A program made the position numbers and the translations under genes. The notes below the pieces were generated by a model that saw nothing but the letters and a program-made list of their open reading frames with translations, searched no databases and had not been told where the DNA came from. From JBLUOA01 sp048060095 (GTDB lineage Bacteria > Pseudomonadota > Alphaproteobacteria > Rhodobacterales > Rhodobacteraceae), in contig NZ_JBLUOA010000001.1 of NCBI RefSeq assembly GCF_048060095.1, positions 992,001 to 1,056,000 of the forward strand: a DNA stretch of 64,000 bases. Reading direction: 5' to 3'. Positions 16,124-26,748 of this stretch are shown piece after piece. Numbering within the stretch: position 1 is the first letter of the stretch; each line of letters opens with the position of its first letter.

Positions 16124-16987
16124 ATGCGTAGTGTTGTGCCGATCCTCACCGTCGTGGTCGCGTTGTTCGTGATCTGGTATGGGGCCGCGGTCTGGCTGAA
16201 TTCAAAATGGACGCTCGATCAGGCGGGCCGCGCGGGGGAGGAAGTGAGCTTTTCCGAGTTGGTCGCGGACACCTGGTCGCAGGAGCGACCCGTGCTGCCC
16301 GCGCCGCATCAGGTCGCGGCGGAGCTGTGGGAGACCACGGCGATGAAAAAGATCACCTCAAAACGCAGCCTGATCTTTCACGGCTGGATCACCCTGTCGG
16401 CGACCCTGCTTGGGTTCGTGATCGGCACCGGGCTGGGGATATTGCTGGCGGTTGGGATCGTCCATAACCGGGCGATGGACATGAGCGTGATGCCTTGGGC
16501 GATTGCCAGCCAGACGATCCCGATCCTTGCGATTGCGCCGATGATTATCGTGGTGATGAATTCGATGGGGATTCAGGGGCTGGTGCCGAAGGCGATTATC
16601 TCGGCCTATCTGTCGTTCTTCCCGGTCGTGGTCGGGATGGTGAAGGGGTTGCGGTCGCCGGGGGCGATGCAGCTTGACCTGCTGAAAACCTACAACGCAG
16701 GGAATACCGCGACCTTCTGGAAGCTGCGGTTGCCGAGTTCGATGCCGTATCTGTTTACCTCGCTGAAGGTCGGGATTGCCGCATCGCTGGTTGGGGCGAT
16801 TGTGGGGGAGTTGCCGACGGGGGCGGTGCGCGGGCTGGGCGCGCGGCTGCTGTCGGGATCTTACTACGGGCAGACGGTGCAAATCTGGTCGGCGCTGATC
16901 GCGGCGGCGGTTCTGGCGGCGTCGCTGGTCGGGATTGTCGGGCTGATCCAGCGGATCACGCTGAAGCGGATGGGGATGGCGGAATGA
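16124..16987 (+). CDS. ABC transporter permease
   Basis: A 287-residue inner-membrane permease of the BPD_transp_1 / SsuC type with about six helices. The N-terminal helix (VVPILTVVVALFVIWYGAAVWL) is followed by a long loop and the core (WITLSATLLGFVIGTGLGILLAVG). The EAA-like cytoplasmic loop is NTATFWKLRLPSSMPYLFTSLK. I use the ATG at 16124, after AAGGGGG; an upstream extension to 16073 runs through the 11-bp repeats and is unlikely to be coding. It pairs with the second permease. Confidence 0.9.
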   Translation: MRSVVPILTVVVALFVIWYGAAVWLNSKWTLDQAGRAGEEVSFSELVADTWSQERPVLPAPHQVAAELWETTAMKKITSKRSLIFHGWITLSATLLGFVIGTGLGILLAVGIVHNRAMDMSVMPWAIASQTIPILAIAPMIIVVMNSMGIQGLVPKAIISAYLSFFPVVVGMVKGLRSPGAMQLDLLKTYNAGNTATFWKLRLPSSMPYLFTSLKVGIAASLVGAIVGELPTGAVRGLGARLLSGSYYGQTVQIWSALIAAAVLAASLVGIVGLIQRITLKRMGMAE

Positions 16988-17004
16988 TCGGGCGTCATCA
17001 GTTC

Positions 17005-17071
17005 GGGGGCGCTGCCCCCCATCGGGCCTGCGGCCCGCTTTCCCCCCGGGATATTTCTGGAAAGATGAAGC
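17005..17071 (+). repeat. intergenic palindromic repeat, copy A
   Basis: GGGGGC/GCCCCC (17005-17019) and CGGGCC/GGCCCG (17023-17037) hairpins followed by CCCCCCGGG and the shared tail ATATTTCTGGAAAGATGAAG. One of four copies in the window (others at 41620, 43550, 54427). It fills most of the gap between two permease genes. Confidence 0.75.
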
Positions 17072-17081
17072 GGGGGGCGGC

Positions 17082-17927
17082 ATGGGATTGATTGTGCTGG
17101 CCGTCGTTGTCTGGATCGCGGCAATGCTGCTGAATGTCTGGCTGTCGAAAAGCCCGTGGGCAGGGACGCGCAGCGTCAAATTGTTGGTGCCTGCGATTTT
17201 CGGCGTGACGATATTGGTCGTTTGGGAGTTGCTGGTGCGCGGGCTGAACGTGCCGGGGGTGATCCTGCCGCCGCCAAGCGCGATTGGGGCGCGGATTGCC
17301 GGATCGCTTGATATTCTGTGGGTCGATTTCGTGCAGACCTTTATGAAAGGGGCGCTGACCGGGTATCTGATCGGCTGTGGTGCGGCGGTGATTGTGGCGA
17401 TCCTGATTGATCGTTCGCCGTTCTTGCAGCGGGGGTTGTTGCCGGTTGGGAATTTCATCGCGGCGCTGCCGATTATCGGGACCGCGCCGATCCTTGTGAT
17501 GTGGTTTGGCTTTGATTGGCAGTCAAAGGCGGCGGTTGTTGTCGTCATGGTATTTTTCCCGATGCTGGTGAACACGGTGCAGGGGCTGAAAAGCTCTGAG
17601 GCGATGCAGCGCGATTTGATGACGACTTATGCGGCCAGCTATTGGCAGGCGCTGCTCAAGCTGCGGCTGCCGGCGGCGATGCCGTTTATCTTTAACGGGT
17701 TGAAGATTTCGACAACGCTCGCCCTGATTGGGGCGATTGTGGCGGAGTTTTTCGGGTCGCCCATCAAGGGGATGGGGTTTCGGATTTCAACGGAGGTCGG
17801 GCGGCTGGGTCTTGATATGGTCTGGGCCGAGATTGCGGTTGCGGCGCTGGCCGGGTCGGCGTTCTATGGGATCGTTGCTATGATAGAAAAAGGGGTCACC
17901 TTCTGGCACCCTTCACAACGAGGTTGA
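17082..17927 (+). CDS. ABC transporter permease
   Basis: A 281-residue SsuC-type permease with about six to seven transmembrane segments, starting MGLIVLAVVVWIAAMLLNVWL. The EAA loop is ASYWQALLKLRLPAAMPFIFNGLK. Together with the preceding permease it would make a heterodimeric channel. A GGGGGGCGGC stretch from the repeat element serves as the only obvious ribosome site. The binding-protein gene follows 32 bp downstream. Confidence 0.9.
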   Translation: MGLIVLAVVVWIAAMLLNVWLSKSPWAGTRSVKLLVPAIFGVTILVVWELLVRGLNVPGVILPPPSAIGARIAGSLDILWVDFVQTFMKGALTGYLIGCGAAVIVAILIDRSPFLQRGLLPVGNFIAALPIIGTAPILVMWFGFDWQSKAAVVVVMVFFPMLVNTVQGLKSSEAMQRDLMTTYAASYWQALLKLRLPAAMPFIFNGLKISTTLALIGAIVAEFFGSPIKGMGFRISTEVGRLGLDMVWAEIAVAALAGSAFYGIVAMIEKGVTFWHPSQRG

Positions 17928-17959
17928 GCAAAAATGACAACCAACATGGGAGAGAAAGA

Positions 17960-18949
17960 ATGAAGAAACTATTTGCAAGCGCCGTTGCGGGCGCGATGGC
18001 CTTGGGTGCGGGGGTGGCGCAGGCCGCTGACGACCTGACGCTGCAGTTGAAATGGGTCACGCAAGCGCAGTTCGCCGGGTATTACGTGGCGTTGGAGAAC
18101 GGGTTTTACGAGGAAGAAGACCTGAACGTCACGATCAAGCCGGGTGGGCCGGACATTGCGCCGACCCAAGTGATCGCCGGGGGCGGTGCCGATGTTGTGG
18201 TCGAATGGATGCCCGCAGCACTGGCCGCGCGCGAAAAGGGGCTGCCGCTGGTCAATATCGCGCAGCCGTTTGCGAGTTCCGGAATGATGCTGACCTGCCG
18301 CGCGGATAGTGGCGTGACCAGCCCGGACGATTTTCCGGGTCGGACGCTTGGCGTTTGGTTCTTTGGCAACGAATTCCCGTTCCTGAGCTGGATGAGCCAG
18401 CTTGGCGTGTCGACCGAGGGCGGCGAGGATGGCGTGACGGTTCTGAAGCAGGGCTTCAACGTCGATCCGCTGCTGCAAGGGCAGGCGGATTGCGTGTCGA
18501 CGATGACCTATAACGAATACTGGCAGGTGATCGACGCCGGGCTGACGCCCGAAGACCTCGTGACGTTCAAGTATGAGGATCAGGGCGTCGCGACGCTGGA
18601 AGACGGGCTTTACGTGCTTGAGGATCGTCTTGCCGACGAGGCGTTCAAGGATCAGCTTGTGCGGTTCGTGCGGGCGAGTATGCGTGGCTGGAAATGGGCC
18701 GAGGAAAACCCGGATGCGGCGGCGGATATCGTGCTGGAATACGACGAAACCGGTGCCCAGACCGAAAACCACCAGCGCCGGATGATGGGCGAGATTGCCA
18801 AGCTGACCGCTGGATCGAACGGCGCGTTGGATGAGGCGGCGTATCAGCGGACGGTGGACAGCTTGTTGGCCGGTGGCTCTGATCCCGTCATCACCGCAGA
18901 GCCGGAAGGCGCGTGGACGCATGACATCACGGATGCCGCGCTGAACTAA
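17960..18949 (+). CDS. ABC transporter substrate-binding protein (NMT1/THI5-like)
   Basis: A 329-residue periplasmic protein with a signal peptide (MKKLFASAVAGAMALGAGVAQA, cleavage after AQA) and an NMT1/SsuA-type domain: LQLKWVTQAQFAGYYVALENG, VTIKPGGPDIAPTQVIAGG. That family includes riboflavin, thiamine-precursor and pyrimidine binders. I use ATG 17960 with GGGAGAG upstream. Last gene of the transporter operon, followed by a strong terminator; this differs from most ABC operons, which begin with the binding protein. Confidence 0.9.
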   Translation: MKKLFASAVAGAMALGAGVAQAADDLTLQLKWVTQAQFAGYYVALENGFYEEEDLNVTIKPGGPDIAPTQVIAGGGADVVVEWMPAALAAREKGLPLVNIAQPFASSGMMLTCRADSGVTSPDDFPGRTLGVWFFGNEFPFLSWMSQLGVSTEGGEDGVTVLKQGFNVDPLLQGQADCVSTMTYNEYWQVIDAGLTPEDLVTFKYEDQGVATLEDGLYVLEDRLADEAFKDQLVRFVRASMRGWKWAEENPDAAADIVLEYDETGAQTENHQRRMMGEIAKLTAGSNGALDEAAYQRTVDSLLAGGSDPVITAEPEGAWTHDITDAALN

Positions 18950-18969
18950 GCGTTTGGTTTCAGAAATGG

Positions 18970-19001
18970 AAAAGGCCGCCCGGATTGGGCGGCCTTTTTT
19001 T
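18970..19001. terminator. bidirectional intrinsic terminator
   Basis: Perfect stem GGCCGCCC (18974-18981) / GGGCGGCC (18987-18994), loop GGATT, flanked by AAAA on the left and TTTTTTT on the right. It can end both the pyrimidine transporter operon and the convergent opp operon. Confidence 0.92.
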
Positions 19002-19017
19002 GTGTTTGGGTGTCGGG

Positions 19018-20682
<1,665 letters not shown>

Positions 20683-20683
20683 A

Positions 20684-21811
20684 TCAGCGGTCCTTCGGGT
20701 CTAGTGCGTCGCGCAGCCCGTCGCCGAGGAAGTTCAGGGCGAACAGCAGCACGGTCATTGTCGCGGCGGGGTAGAACAGCATGAACGGGGCGTTCCGCAT
20801 GTTCTTGGCCCCTTCGGAGATCAGAACGCCGAGCGATGTCAGCGGTTCCTGAACGCCAAGGCCGAGGAACGACAGGAAGGATTCAAGCAGGATTACCTTG
20901 GGGATCAGCAGGGTCATGTAGATGATGACCGTTCCAAGGGTGTTCGGAATGATGTGCCGCCGGACAATCGCGCCGCCGGACACGCCGAGCGATTCAGCCG
21001 CCTGCACGAATTCCCGGCGCCTGAGGCTAAGCGTCTGCCCCCGCGTGATCCGCGCCATGTCGAGCCATTCGACAGCCCCCACCGCAAGGAACATCAAGAC
21101 GAGGTTTCGCCCGAAGAACACCACCAGCAGGATCACGAAGAACACGAAAGGCAGTGAATACAGGATATCGACGATCCGCATCATGATGTTGTCGACGGCC
21201 CCGCCGATAAAGCCTGCGGTCGCGCCGTAAAGCACCCCGATCAGCAAGGCGACCCCGGTCGCCAGCGCGCCGATCATCAGCGAGATCCTGAGGGAGATCA
21301 GGATGCGCGAGAACAGGTCGCGCCCGTTCGCATCGGTCCCCATCAGGAAGTAAAGCTGTTGCACGTCGGATTCGATCACACCGGATTTGCCATCCGTGCC
21401 GACATCGACCATTTCAGAGCCTGAAAACACGTCGGAGCGATCCAGATAGCGCGTGATGCGGGGGTCGATTTCGCGTTCGGACGTGACGTTCACCCGAACC
21501 TTGCCATCTACCCGCTCGATCGACTGAACCTCAACCCGCGCGCGGCGCAGGGCGCTTTCGGCGGAGGGGATGATCTGTTCTTCCTGCGGGTAGGGCGACA
21601 GGCTGGGCCGCACCTTGACGAATTCCGGGTAGACTTCGGAATAGCTGTGTGGCGCGACCTCGGGGCCGATGGCCCCGGCGATCACAAGGATCACAAGCAC
21701 GACCAGCGATACCATCGCGGCCACGTTGCGGCGCAGCCGGAGCATCGCCGTCGCCCAGAGCGAGCGGCTGTCGGTCACGACTTCGGGGGAGTTTGTTGCG
21801 AGATCAGTCAT
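20684..21811 (-). CDS. oppC: oligopeptide ABC transporter permease OppC
   Basis: A 375-residue permease, longer than the usual ~300. After TM1 (about 31-50) there is an added periplasmic segment of about 80 residues (roughly 60-150) before the conserved GTDANGRDLFSRI (158-170). The core has five further helices and the EAA loop AAESLGVSGGAIVRRHIIPN. I use the ATG at 21811 (MTDLATNSPE), which has GAGGG upstream; it overlaps oppB by eight bases. Confidence 0.92.
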   Translation of the reverse strand: MTDLATNSPEVVTDSRSLWATAMLRLRRNVAAMVSLVVLVILVIAGAIGPEVAPHSYSEVYPEFVKVRPSLSPYPQEEQIIPSAESALRRARVEVQSIERVDGKVRVNVTSEREIDPRITRYLDRSDVFSGSEMVDVGTDGKSGVIESDVQQLYFLMGTDANGRDLFSRILISLRISLMIGALATGVALLIGVLYGATAGFIGGAVDNIMMRIVDILYSLPFVFFVILLVVFFGRNLVLMFLAVGAVEWLDMARITRGQTLSLRRREFVQAAESLGVSGGAIVRRHIIPNTLGTVIIYMTLLIPKVILLESFLSFLGLGVQEPLTSLGVLISEGAKNMRNAPFMLFYPAATMTVLLFALNFLGDGLRDALDPKDR

Positions 21812-22721
21812 AGCGAACCCTCGGGTCGAGAAGTGCATAAAGCAGGTCAACGATCAGATTGAAGACCACGACGAAGACCGCGACGATCACGACCGTCCCC
21901 ATGACGAGCGTGTAATCGCGGTTAAGCGCCCCGGCGACGAAGTAGCGCCCGATGCCGGGCAGGTTGAACACCTGTTCGACGACGATGGAGCCGGTCAGCA
22001 GCGCCGCCGCAGCGGGGCCGAGGTAACTGATCGCGGGCAGGATCGCGGCCCTGAGCGCGTGTTTGATGACCACCATCCGGGCGGGCAGTCCATAGGCGCG
22101 GGCGGTTCGGACGTGGTCGGACCTGAGCGCTTCGATCATCGCGCCGCGCACAAGGCGGGCGACGACGGCGATTTGCGGCAGCGACAGGGCGATCACCGGC
22201 AGGATCATCTGATCCCATCGGCCCCAGCCCTGGGCGGGCAGCCAGCCAAGCATCACGGCAAAGACCAGCGACAGCACTGGTGCCACGACGAAGTTCGGAA
22301 CGGTGATCCCGAAGGTCGCGGTGGCGATCACGGCGTAGTCAGCCTTGGTGTTTTGCCTGAGTGCTGCGATGGAGCCGAGGATCGAGCCGAAGAGCAGTGC
22401 GATGACAAGCGCGGTCAGCCCCAGTTGCATCGAGATCGGCAAGCCTTCGGCCAGAATTTCGTGCACCCGTTTATCGCGGTAGATAAAGGACGGCCCCATA
22501 TCGCCCCGAAACAGGTTGCCAAGATACATGGCGTATTGTTCGTAAAGCGGTTTATCGAGTCCGAAGGTGCGGTTCAGGTTCTCCATCACCGTGGCTTCGA
22601 GCGTGCGTTCCTGATCGAACGGCCCGCCGGGGGCGATGCGCATCATGAAGAACGCAGCGGTGATGATGATGAAAATCGTTGGGATCGCGCTTAGCAGACG
22701 GCGCAGGGCATATGACAGCAT
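21804..22721 (-). CDS. oppB: oligopeptide ABC transporter permease OppB
   Basis: A 305-residue DppB/OppB-type permease with the typical N-terminus (YALRRLLSAIPTIFIIITAAFFMMRIAPGGPF read in parts), six helices and the EAA loop ARAYGLPARMVVIKHALRAAILP. It forms the channel with OppC. A long hairpin separates it from oppA upstream. Confidence 0.94.
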   Translation of the reverse strand: MLSYALRRLLSAIPTIFIIITAAFFMMRIAPGGPFDQERTLEATVMENLNRTFGLDKPLYEQYAMYLGNLFRGDMGPSFIYRDKRVHEILAEGLPISMQLGLTALVIALLFGSILGSIAALRQNTKADYAVIATATFGITVPNFVVAPVLSLVFAVMLGWLPAQGWGRWDQMILPVIALSLPQIAVVARLVRGAMIEALRSDHVRTARAYGLPARMVVIKHALRAAILPAISYLGPAAAALLTGSIVVEQVFNLPGIGRYFVAGALNRDYTLVMGTVVIVAVFVVVFNLIVDLLYALLDPRVRYD

Positions 22722-22782
22722 GCGTTGTTGTCTCCGGTCCTGACCCTATGGGGTCAAATTCTAACTTAGAACGGGACGAATG

Positions 22783-22815
22783 CGATGTGGCGCGGAGAGT
22801 ATCCGCGCCACATCG
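22783..22815 (-). other. 14-bp hairpin between oppA and oppB
   Basis: A perfect 14-bp inverted repeat, CGATGTGGCGCGGA (22783-22796) and its complement (22802-22815), around a five-base loop. It lies just after the oppA stop, with no T-run on the minus strand, so it is better read as a stability or processing hairpin that raises oppA over oppB than as a full terminator. Confidence 0.75.
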
Positions 22816-22823
22816 TCAGATCG

Positions 22824-24413
22824 TTATTCCGACAGGCTCAGGAAGCGGGTCGGGTGGACGTTCTGGATGTTGTCTTCCCAGCCTTGCAGCTTGGGCGAGA
22901 CAATCGAACGCGAGGAGTAGTAGAGCAGCGGCAGGAACGGCAGATCCCGCATGAAGAGACCTTCAGCCTGTTGCAACAGCTCAGCCCGCTTTGCCAGATC
23001 GGTTTCGGCAGCGGCCTGATCCATCAGGCTGTCATACTCCGGGTTGTTGTAGTTCGCGTAGTTGAACCCGTCATTGTCCGATTCCACCATGAACAGGAAG
23101 TTCTGCGGGTCGGAGTAGTCACCGATCCAGCCGGCGCGTGCGACGTCAAAGTCGCCCTTGTCGCGCAGGTGGGCGTAGTGAGCGGATGCGTCGCGCACGT
23201 TGAATTCAACGTTCACGCCAAGGTTCGACCACATATCGGCAATCGCGGTCGCCGCGTTCCGGTGGTTTTCCGAGGTGTTATACATCAGCTCAATCGTGAC
23301 TGGCGAATCCGGGGTGATCCCGGCAGCGGCGAGAAGTTCCGCAGCCTTGTCTTCCCGGTCCAGCATCGACATGCCGAAGTAATCAACCTCGGGCGAGCCT
23401 GCTTCGTAGTTACCGATGCCCGGCGGAACGAAGCTTGAGGCCGGAAGCATGGTGCCCTGGAAGATTTCTTCCGCGAGGAATTCGCGGTCAATCGCCATCG
23501 ACAGCGCTTGGCGCACTTCGGGGTTGCCCAGCACTTCGTCGTCGTGGTTCACGGCGTAGTAGTATGTGCCGAGATAAGGCGCGACGCGCACGGCTTCGCC
23601 ATGCTCTTCCTTCAGGCGCGCAATGTCTTCGGCCGGCAGGTCAGAGCAGGAGTGAACTTCGGCAGCTTCCCAAGCCCGCACGCAGGTCGCGCGGTCTTCG
23701 AACGGCAGGAAGTGGATCGTGTCGATCGCGACATTATCCGCATCGTGGAAGTTCGGGTTCTTCACCAGAACGATTTTGTCGTTCAGGGTGTTTGATTCCA
23801 GCATGTAAGCGCCGTTTGACACCATCTTGCCGGGCTGAACGAAATCAGCGCCGTGTTCTTCAACCGAAGCCGGGTGAACCGGCAAGCCCGTTTGGTGGGT
23901 CAGCAGTTCAAGGAAGAACGGCGTCGGCTGGTGCAGCGTGATTTCAAGCGTCTTGTCGTCAAGCGCCTTCACACCAAGTTCGGACGGATCGATATCGCCC
24001 GTGTTCACACCTTCGGCGTTCATCACCGGGTAAAGGATGTTGGCGTATTTCGCGCCGGTTTCGGGCGTCATGATTCGCTGAAGCGAATAGACGAAATCGC
24101 CCGCGGTCACCGGATCGCCGTTCGACCACATCGCATTGTCGCGCAACTTGAACGTGTAGACCGTGCCGTCGTCGGACACTTCCCAGCTTTCCGCGACGCC
24201 GGGCATGATCTCGGCATTTGCGGTGTAGACCACCAGACCTTCATACAATTCACGCAGAATATTGGCTTCTGCGACGGTCGAGGTCTTGTGCTGGTCCAGA
24301 GTTTCCGGGTTGCCATCGTTGCCGCGCAGATAGGTTGCGGCGTCCGATAGTGTGGCGGATCCAAAGACAAGCGCGGCGGCCAATGCCGTGCTTACCAGAA
24401 ATCCCTGTTTCAT
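22824..24413 (-). CDS. oppA: oligopeptide ABC transporter substrate-binding protein
   Basis: A 529-residue SBP_bac_5 protein with a signal peptide (MKQGFLVSTALAAALVFGSATLSDA). Family blocks are LRGNDGNPETLDQHKTST, NILRELYEGLVVY, PGVAESWEVSDDGTVYTFKLRD and VTAGDFVYSLQRIM. I use the ATG at 24413 with GGAGAG five bases upstream. It captures peptides in the periplasm for OppBC-DF. First gene of the operon. Confidence 0.94.
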   Translation of the reverse strand: MKQGFLVSTALAAALVFGSATLSDAATYLRGNDGNPETLDQHKTSTVAEANILRELYEGLVVYTANAEIMPGVAESWEVSDDGTVYTFKLRDNAMWSNGDPVTAGDFVYSLQRIMTPETGAKYANILYPVMNAEGVNTGDIDPSELGVKALDDKTLEITLHQPTPFFLELLTHQTGLPVHPASVEEHGADFVQPGKMVSNGAYMLESNTLNDKIVLVKNPNFHDADNVAIDTIHFLPFEDRATCVRAWEAAEVHSCSDLPAEDIARLKEEHGEAVRVAPYLGTYYYAVNHDDEVLGNPEVRQALSMAIDREFLAEEIFQGTMLPASSFVPPGIGNYEAGSPEVDYFGMSMLDREDKAAELLAAAGITPDSPVTIELMYNTSENHRNAATAIADMWSNLGVNVEFNVRDASAHYAHLRDKGDFDVARAGWIGDYSDPQNFLFMVESDNDGFNYANYNNPEYDSLMDQAAAETDLAKRAELLQQAEGLFMRDLPFLPLLYYSSRSIVSPKLQGWEDNIQNVHPTRFLSLSE

Positions 24414-24594
24414 CTTACTCTCCATTTTTATGGCTTGATTTGCGGATTACACGCCGCTCTTTCGGAAAATGCAAGCAGATCGCCGGGATTGTTTCCGCCA
24501 CGTAAAATCGGCGCGGTGCCAGTGGCGGACGGGCGAAGTCGCAGTTGCCCGCGGTTCAGATATGCAGAATTGTCGGTTTTCCTGAATAAATAAT

Positions 24595-26631
24595 TCAGAT
24601 TTCCTTAACCAGTCTTAGCGCGTCGTAAATGGCCGCATGGGTGTTTCGCGCAGACACGGCATCACCGATCCGAAACAACTGGAACGTGCCGTTGTCATTT
24701 CGCTGGAGCGTTTGTGGCCGCCCCGACAGAAGCGCGTCGTGATCGACCGCGCCGAGATTCGCGGACTGGGGTTTGAGGTCGAAGTAAAGTTCATCCAAGG
24801 GAATCGTGCCGTGGTTGACGACGATCTGATCGAAGGTTCGGCTTTCGCGGTGGTCGGAATAATCGGTGCCGATAACCGCCCGCAATCGGTTGCCGTCACG
24901 TTCGACCGCCTTCAGGCGGTAGGTGACGGTGAAGGTCGTGTCCTTGTCCTGCAACGCACGCATGTAGGGCGTCAGGTTCATCGTCATCACGTCGGGGGAA
25001 AAGCTGCGATCCGGCGTCATGATTTCGACATGCGCGCCTGATGCGGCGATGGTTTCGGCCGCTTGCAGGGCAGGGTGGTCGCCCGCGTCGTCATAGATCA
25101 GGACGTTTTGCCCCGGTTTTACATCGCCCGAAATGATGTCCCAGCTAGAGACGACAAGATCGTTGCCGGTTTCCAGCACCTCCGTATCGGGCAGGCCGCC
25201 GGTGGCGATAACTACGACATCGGGATTTTCGGCGATCACGTCGCCGGCTTCGGCCCAGGTGTTGAAGCGAAACTCCACGTCGCGGGCCGCGCATTGGGCC
25301 ATGCGCCAGTCGATGATCGAGATCATCTCGCGCCGCCGCTGGTTCTGCGCGGTCAGCCGGACCTGTCCGCCGGGATCGGCGGCGGCCTCAAACACCGTGA
25401 CGTCATGGCCGCGTTCGGCGGCGACGCGCGCGGCTTCCAGACCGCCGGGGCCAGCGCCGACAATCACCACCTTCTTGCGGGTCGCGGCCTTTGGGATCTC
25501 ATGCGGCATCGAAAGTTCGCGGCCCGTGGCGGCGTTGTGAATGCAGAACGCATCGCCCGCCTGATAAATCCGGTCGAGGCAGTAATTCGCGCCGACGCAG
25601 GGGCGGATGTCGTCCTCTCGCCCCTCGGTGATTTTGCGCACGATATGGGGGTCGGTCATGTGGGCGCGGGTCATGCCGACAAGGTCCAGCAGCCCGGCGC
25701 TGACCGCGTGGCGGGCGGTGGCCACGTCGGGGATGCGGGCGGCGTGGAAAGTGGGCATCCCGATCTCGGCCCGGACCCGCCCGGCAAAGTCGAGATGCGG
25801 TGCGCTTTTCATGCCCTGGATCGGGATGACGCCGGTCAGCGCTGCATCGGTTTCGATATGGCCACGGATCACGTTCAGGAAATCGACCTGCCCAGTGTCG
25901 CGCAGGCGGCGAGAGATTTCCATGCCTTCCTCTTCGTCTATCCCGCCGGGCATCGACTCATCCGCCGTATAGCGGAAACCGACGATGAACTCGGCCCCGA
26001 CGCGCTTGCGGATCGCTGACAGCACGTCGAGCGAAAAGCGCATCCGGTTTTCAAGCGCGCCGTTATGGTCGCCCTCAAGCGTGTTCGTCGCGGGGGACCA
26101 GAATTGATCGAGCAGGTGGCCGTATGCCTCAAGCTCGATCCCATCAAGGCCCGCGGCCTGCATACGTTCGGCGGCATCGGCGTAGTCTTCGATGATCCGC
26201 TCCATATCCCAGTCTTCGATCTTTTTCGGAAAGGCGCGGTGCGCGGGTTCGCGGATATGGCTGGCCGTCAGGACCGGCAGCCAGTCGCCATTCGCCCAGT
26301 GTGACCGCCGCCCGAGATGGGTCAGCTGGATCATCACCGCCGTGCCGTGTTCGTGGCAAGCGTCGGTCAACGCCTTCATCCACGGCACGACCTCATCCTT
26401 ATAGGCGAGGATATTGTTGAACGCAGGCGGGCTGTCGCGCGACACCACGGCAGACCCGGCGGTCATGGTCAGGCCGACGCCGCCCTTGGCGCGTTCCTCG
26501 TGATAGGCGCGGTAGCGTTCGGTGGGCATCCCGTCTTCGGGGTAGGCCGGTTCATGCGCCGTCGTCATGATCCGGTTCTTCAGCGTCAGATGCTTGAGCG
26601 TGTAGGGCTGAAGCAGGGGATCATTCGACAT
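24595..26631 (-). CDS. NADH:flavin oxidoreductase, N-methylproline demethylase (StcD)-like
   Basis: A 678-residue fusion of an FMN-binding Old Yellow Enzyme barrel (LKNRIMTTAHEPAYPEDGMPTERY; HLGRRS; GLDGIELEAYGHLLDQFWSPATN) and a C-terminal FAD/NAD domain (VVIVGAGPGGLEAARVAAERGHDV), as in 2,4-dienoyl-CoA reductase and trimethylamine dehydrogenase. The 4Fe-4S region reads CVGANYC...FC, in which the second Cys of the usual CxxCxxxC is Ala, as I recall for the stachydrine/N-methylproline demethylase group. An N-demethylase of a methylated amine acid is therefore the best guess. Divergent from a TetR gene. Confidence 0.88.
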   Translation of the reverse strand: MSNDPLLQPYTLKHLTLKNRIMTTAHEPAYPEDGMPTERYRAYHEERAKGGVGLTMTAGSAVVSRDSPPAFNNILAYKDEVVPWMKALTDACHEHGTAVMIQLTHLGRRSHWANGDWLPVLTASHIREPAHRAFPKKIEDWDMERIIEDYADAAERMQAAGLDGIELEAYGHLLDQFWSPATNTLEGDHNGALENRMRFSLDVLSAIRKRVGAEFIVGFRYTADESMPGGIDEEEGMEISRRLRDTGQVDFLNVIRGHIETDAALTGVIPIQGMKSAPHLDFAGRVRAEIGMPTFHAARIPDVATARHAVSAGLLDLVGMTRAHMTDPHIVRKITEGREDDIRPCVGANYCLDRIYQAGDAFCIHNAATGRELSMPHEIPKAATRKKVVIVGAGPGGLEAARVAAERGHDVTVFEAAADPGGQVRLTAQNQRRREMISIIDWRMAQCAARDVEFRFNTWAEAGDVIAENPDVVVIATGGLPDTEVLETGNDLVVSSWDIISGDVKPGQNVLIYDDAGDHPALQAAETIAASGAHVEIMTPDRSFSPDVMTMNLTPYMRALQDKDTTFTVTYRLKAVERDGNRLRAVIGTDYSDHRESRTFDQIVVNHGTIPLDELYFDLKPQSANLGAVDHDALLSGRPQTLQRNDNGTFQLFRIGDAVSARNTHAAIYDALRLVKEI

Positions 26632-26693
26632 TGTGGGTTCCTAACCGGGGGCCGGGCGAGTCGGGTCGCGTGCGGGAACTGTCCTGAGAAAAA

Positions 26694-26707
26694 GACATAT
26701 GTGTCAA
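26694..26707. promoter_or_regulatory. candidate TetR operator over TTGACA -35 box
   Basis: GACATATGTGTC (26694-26705) is an imperfect palindrome in the gap between the demethylase gene and the divergent TetR gene. On the minus strand TTGACA (26707-26702) reads as a -35 box for the demethylase, so a repressor bound here would block it. The pairing with this TetR is inferred from position. Confidence 0.45.
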
Positions 26708-26748
26708 GTTTTCTTGTGCGCACGCGCGGTTCCCGGTAGGCCCAAGGG

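Noticed and set aside
16358..17575. 405-codon open frame on the minus strand across the two permease genes
   Set aside because: It is antisense to well-supported permeases, crosses the intergenic repeat, and is low-complexity (Arg/Pro/His-rich), as expected for a GC-rich shadow frame.
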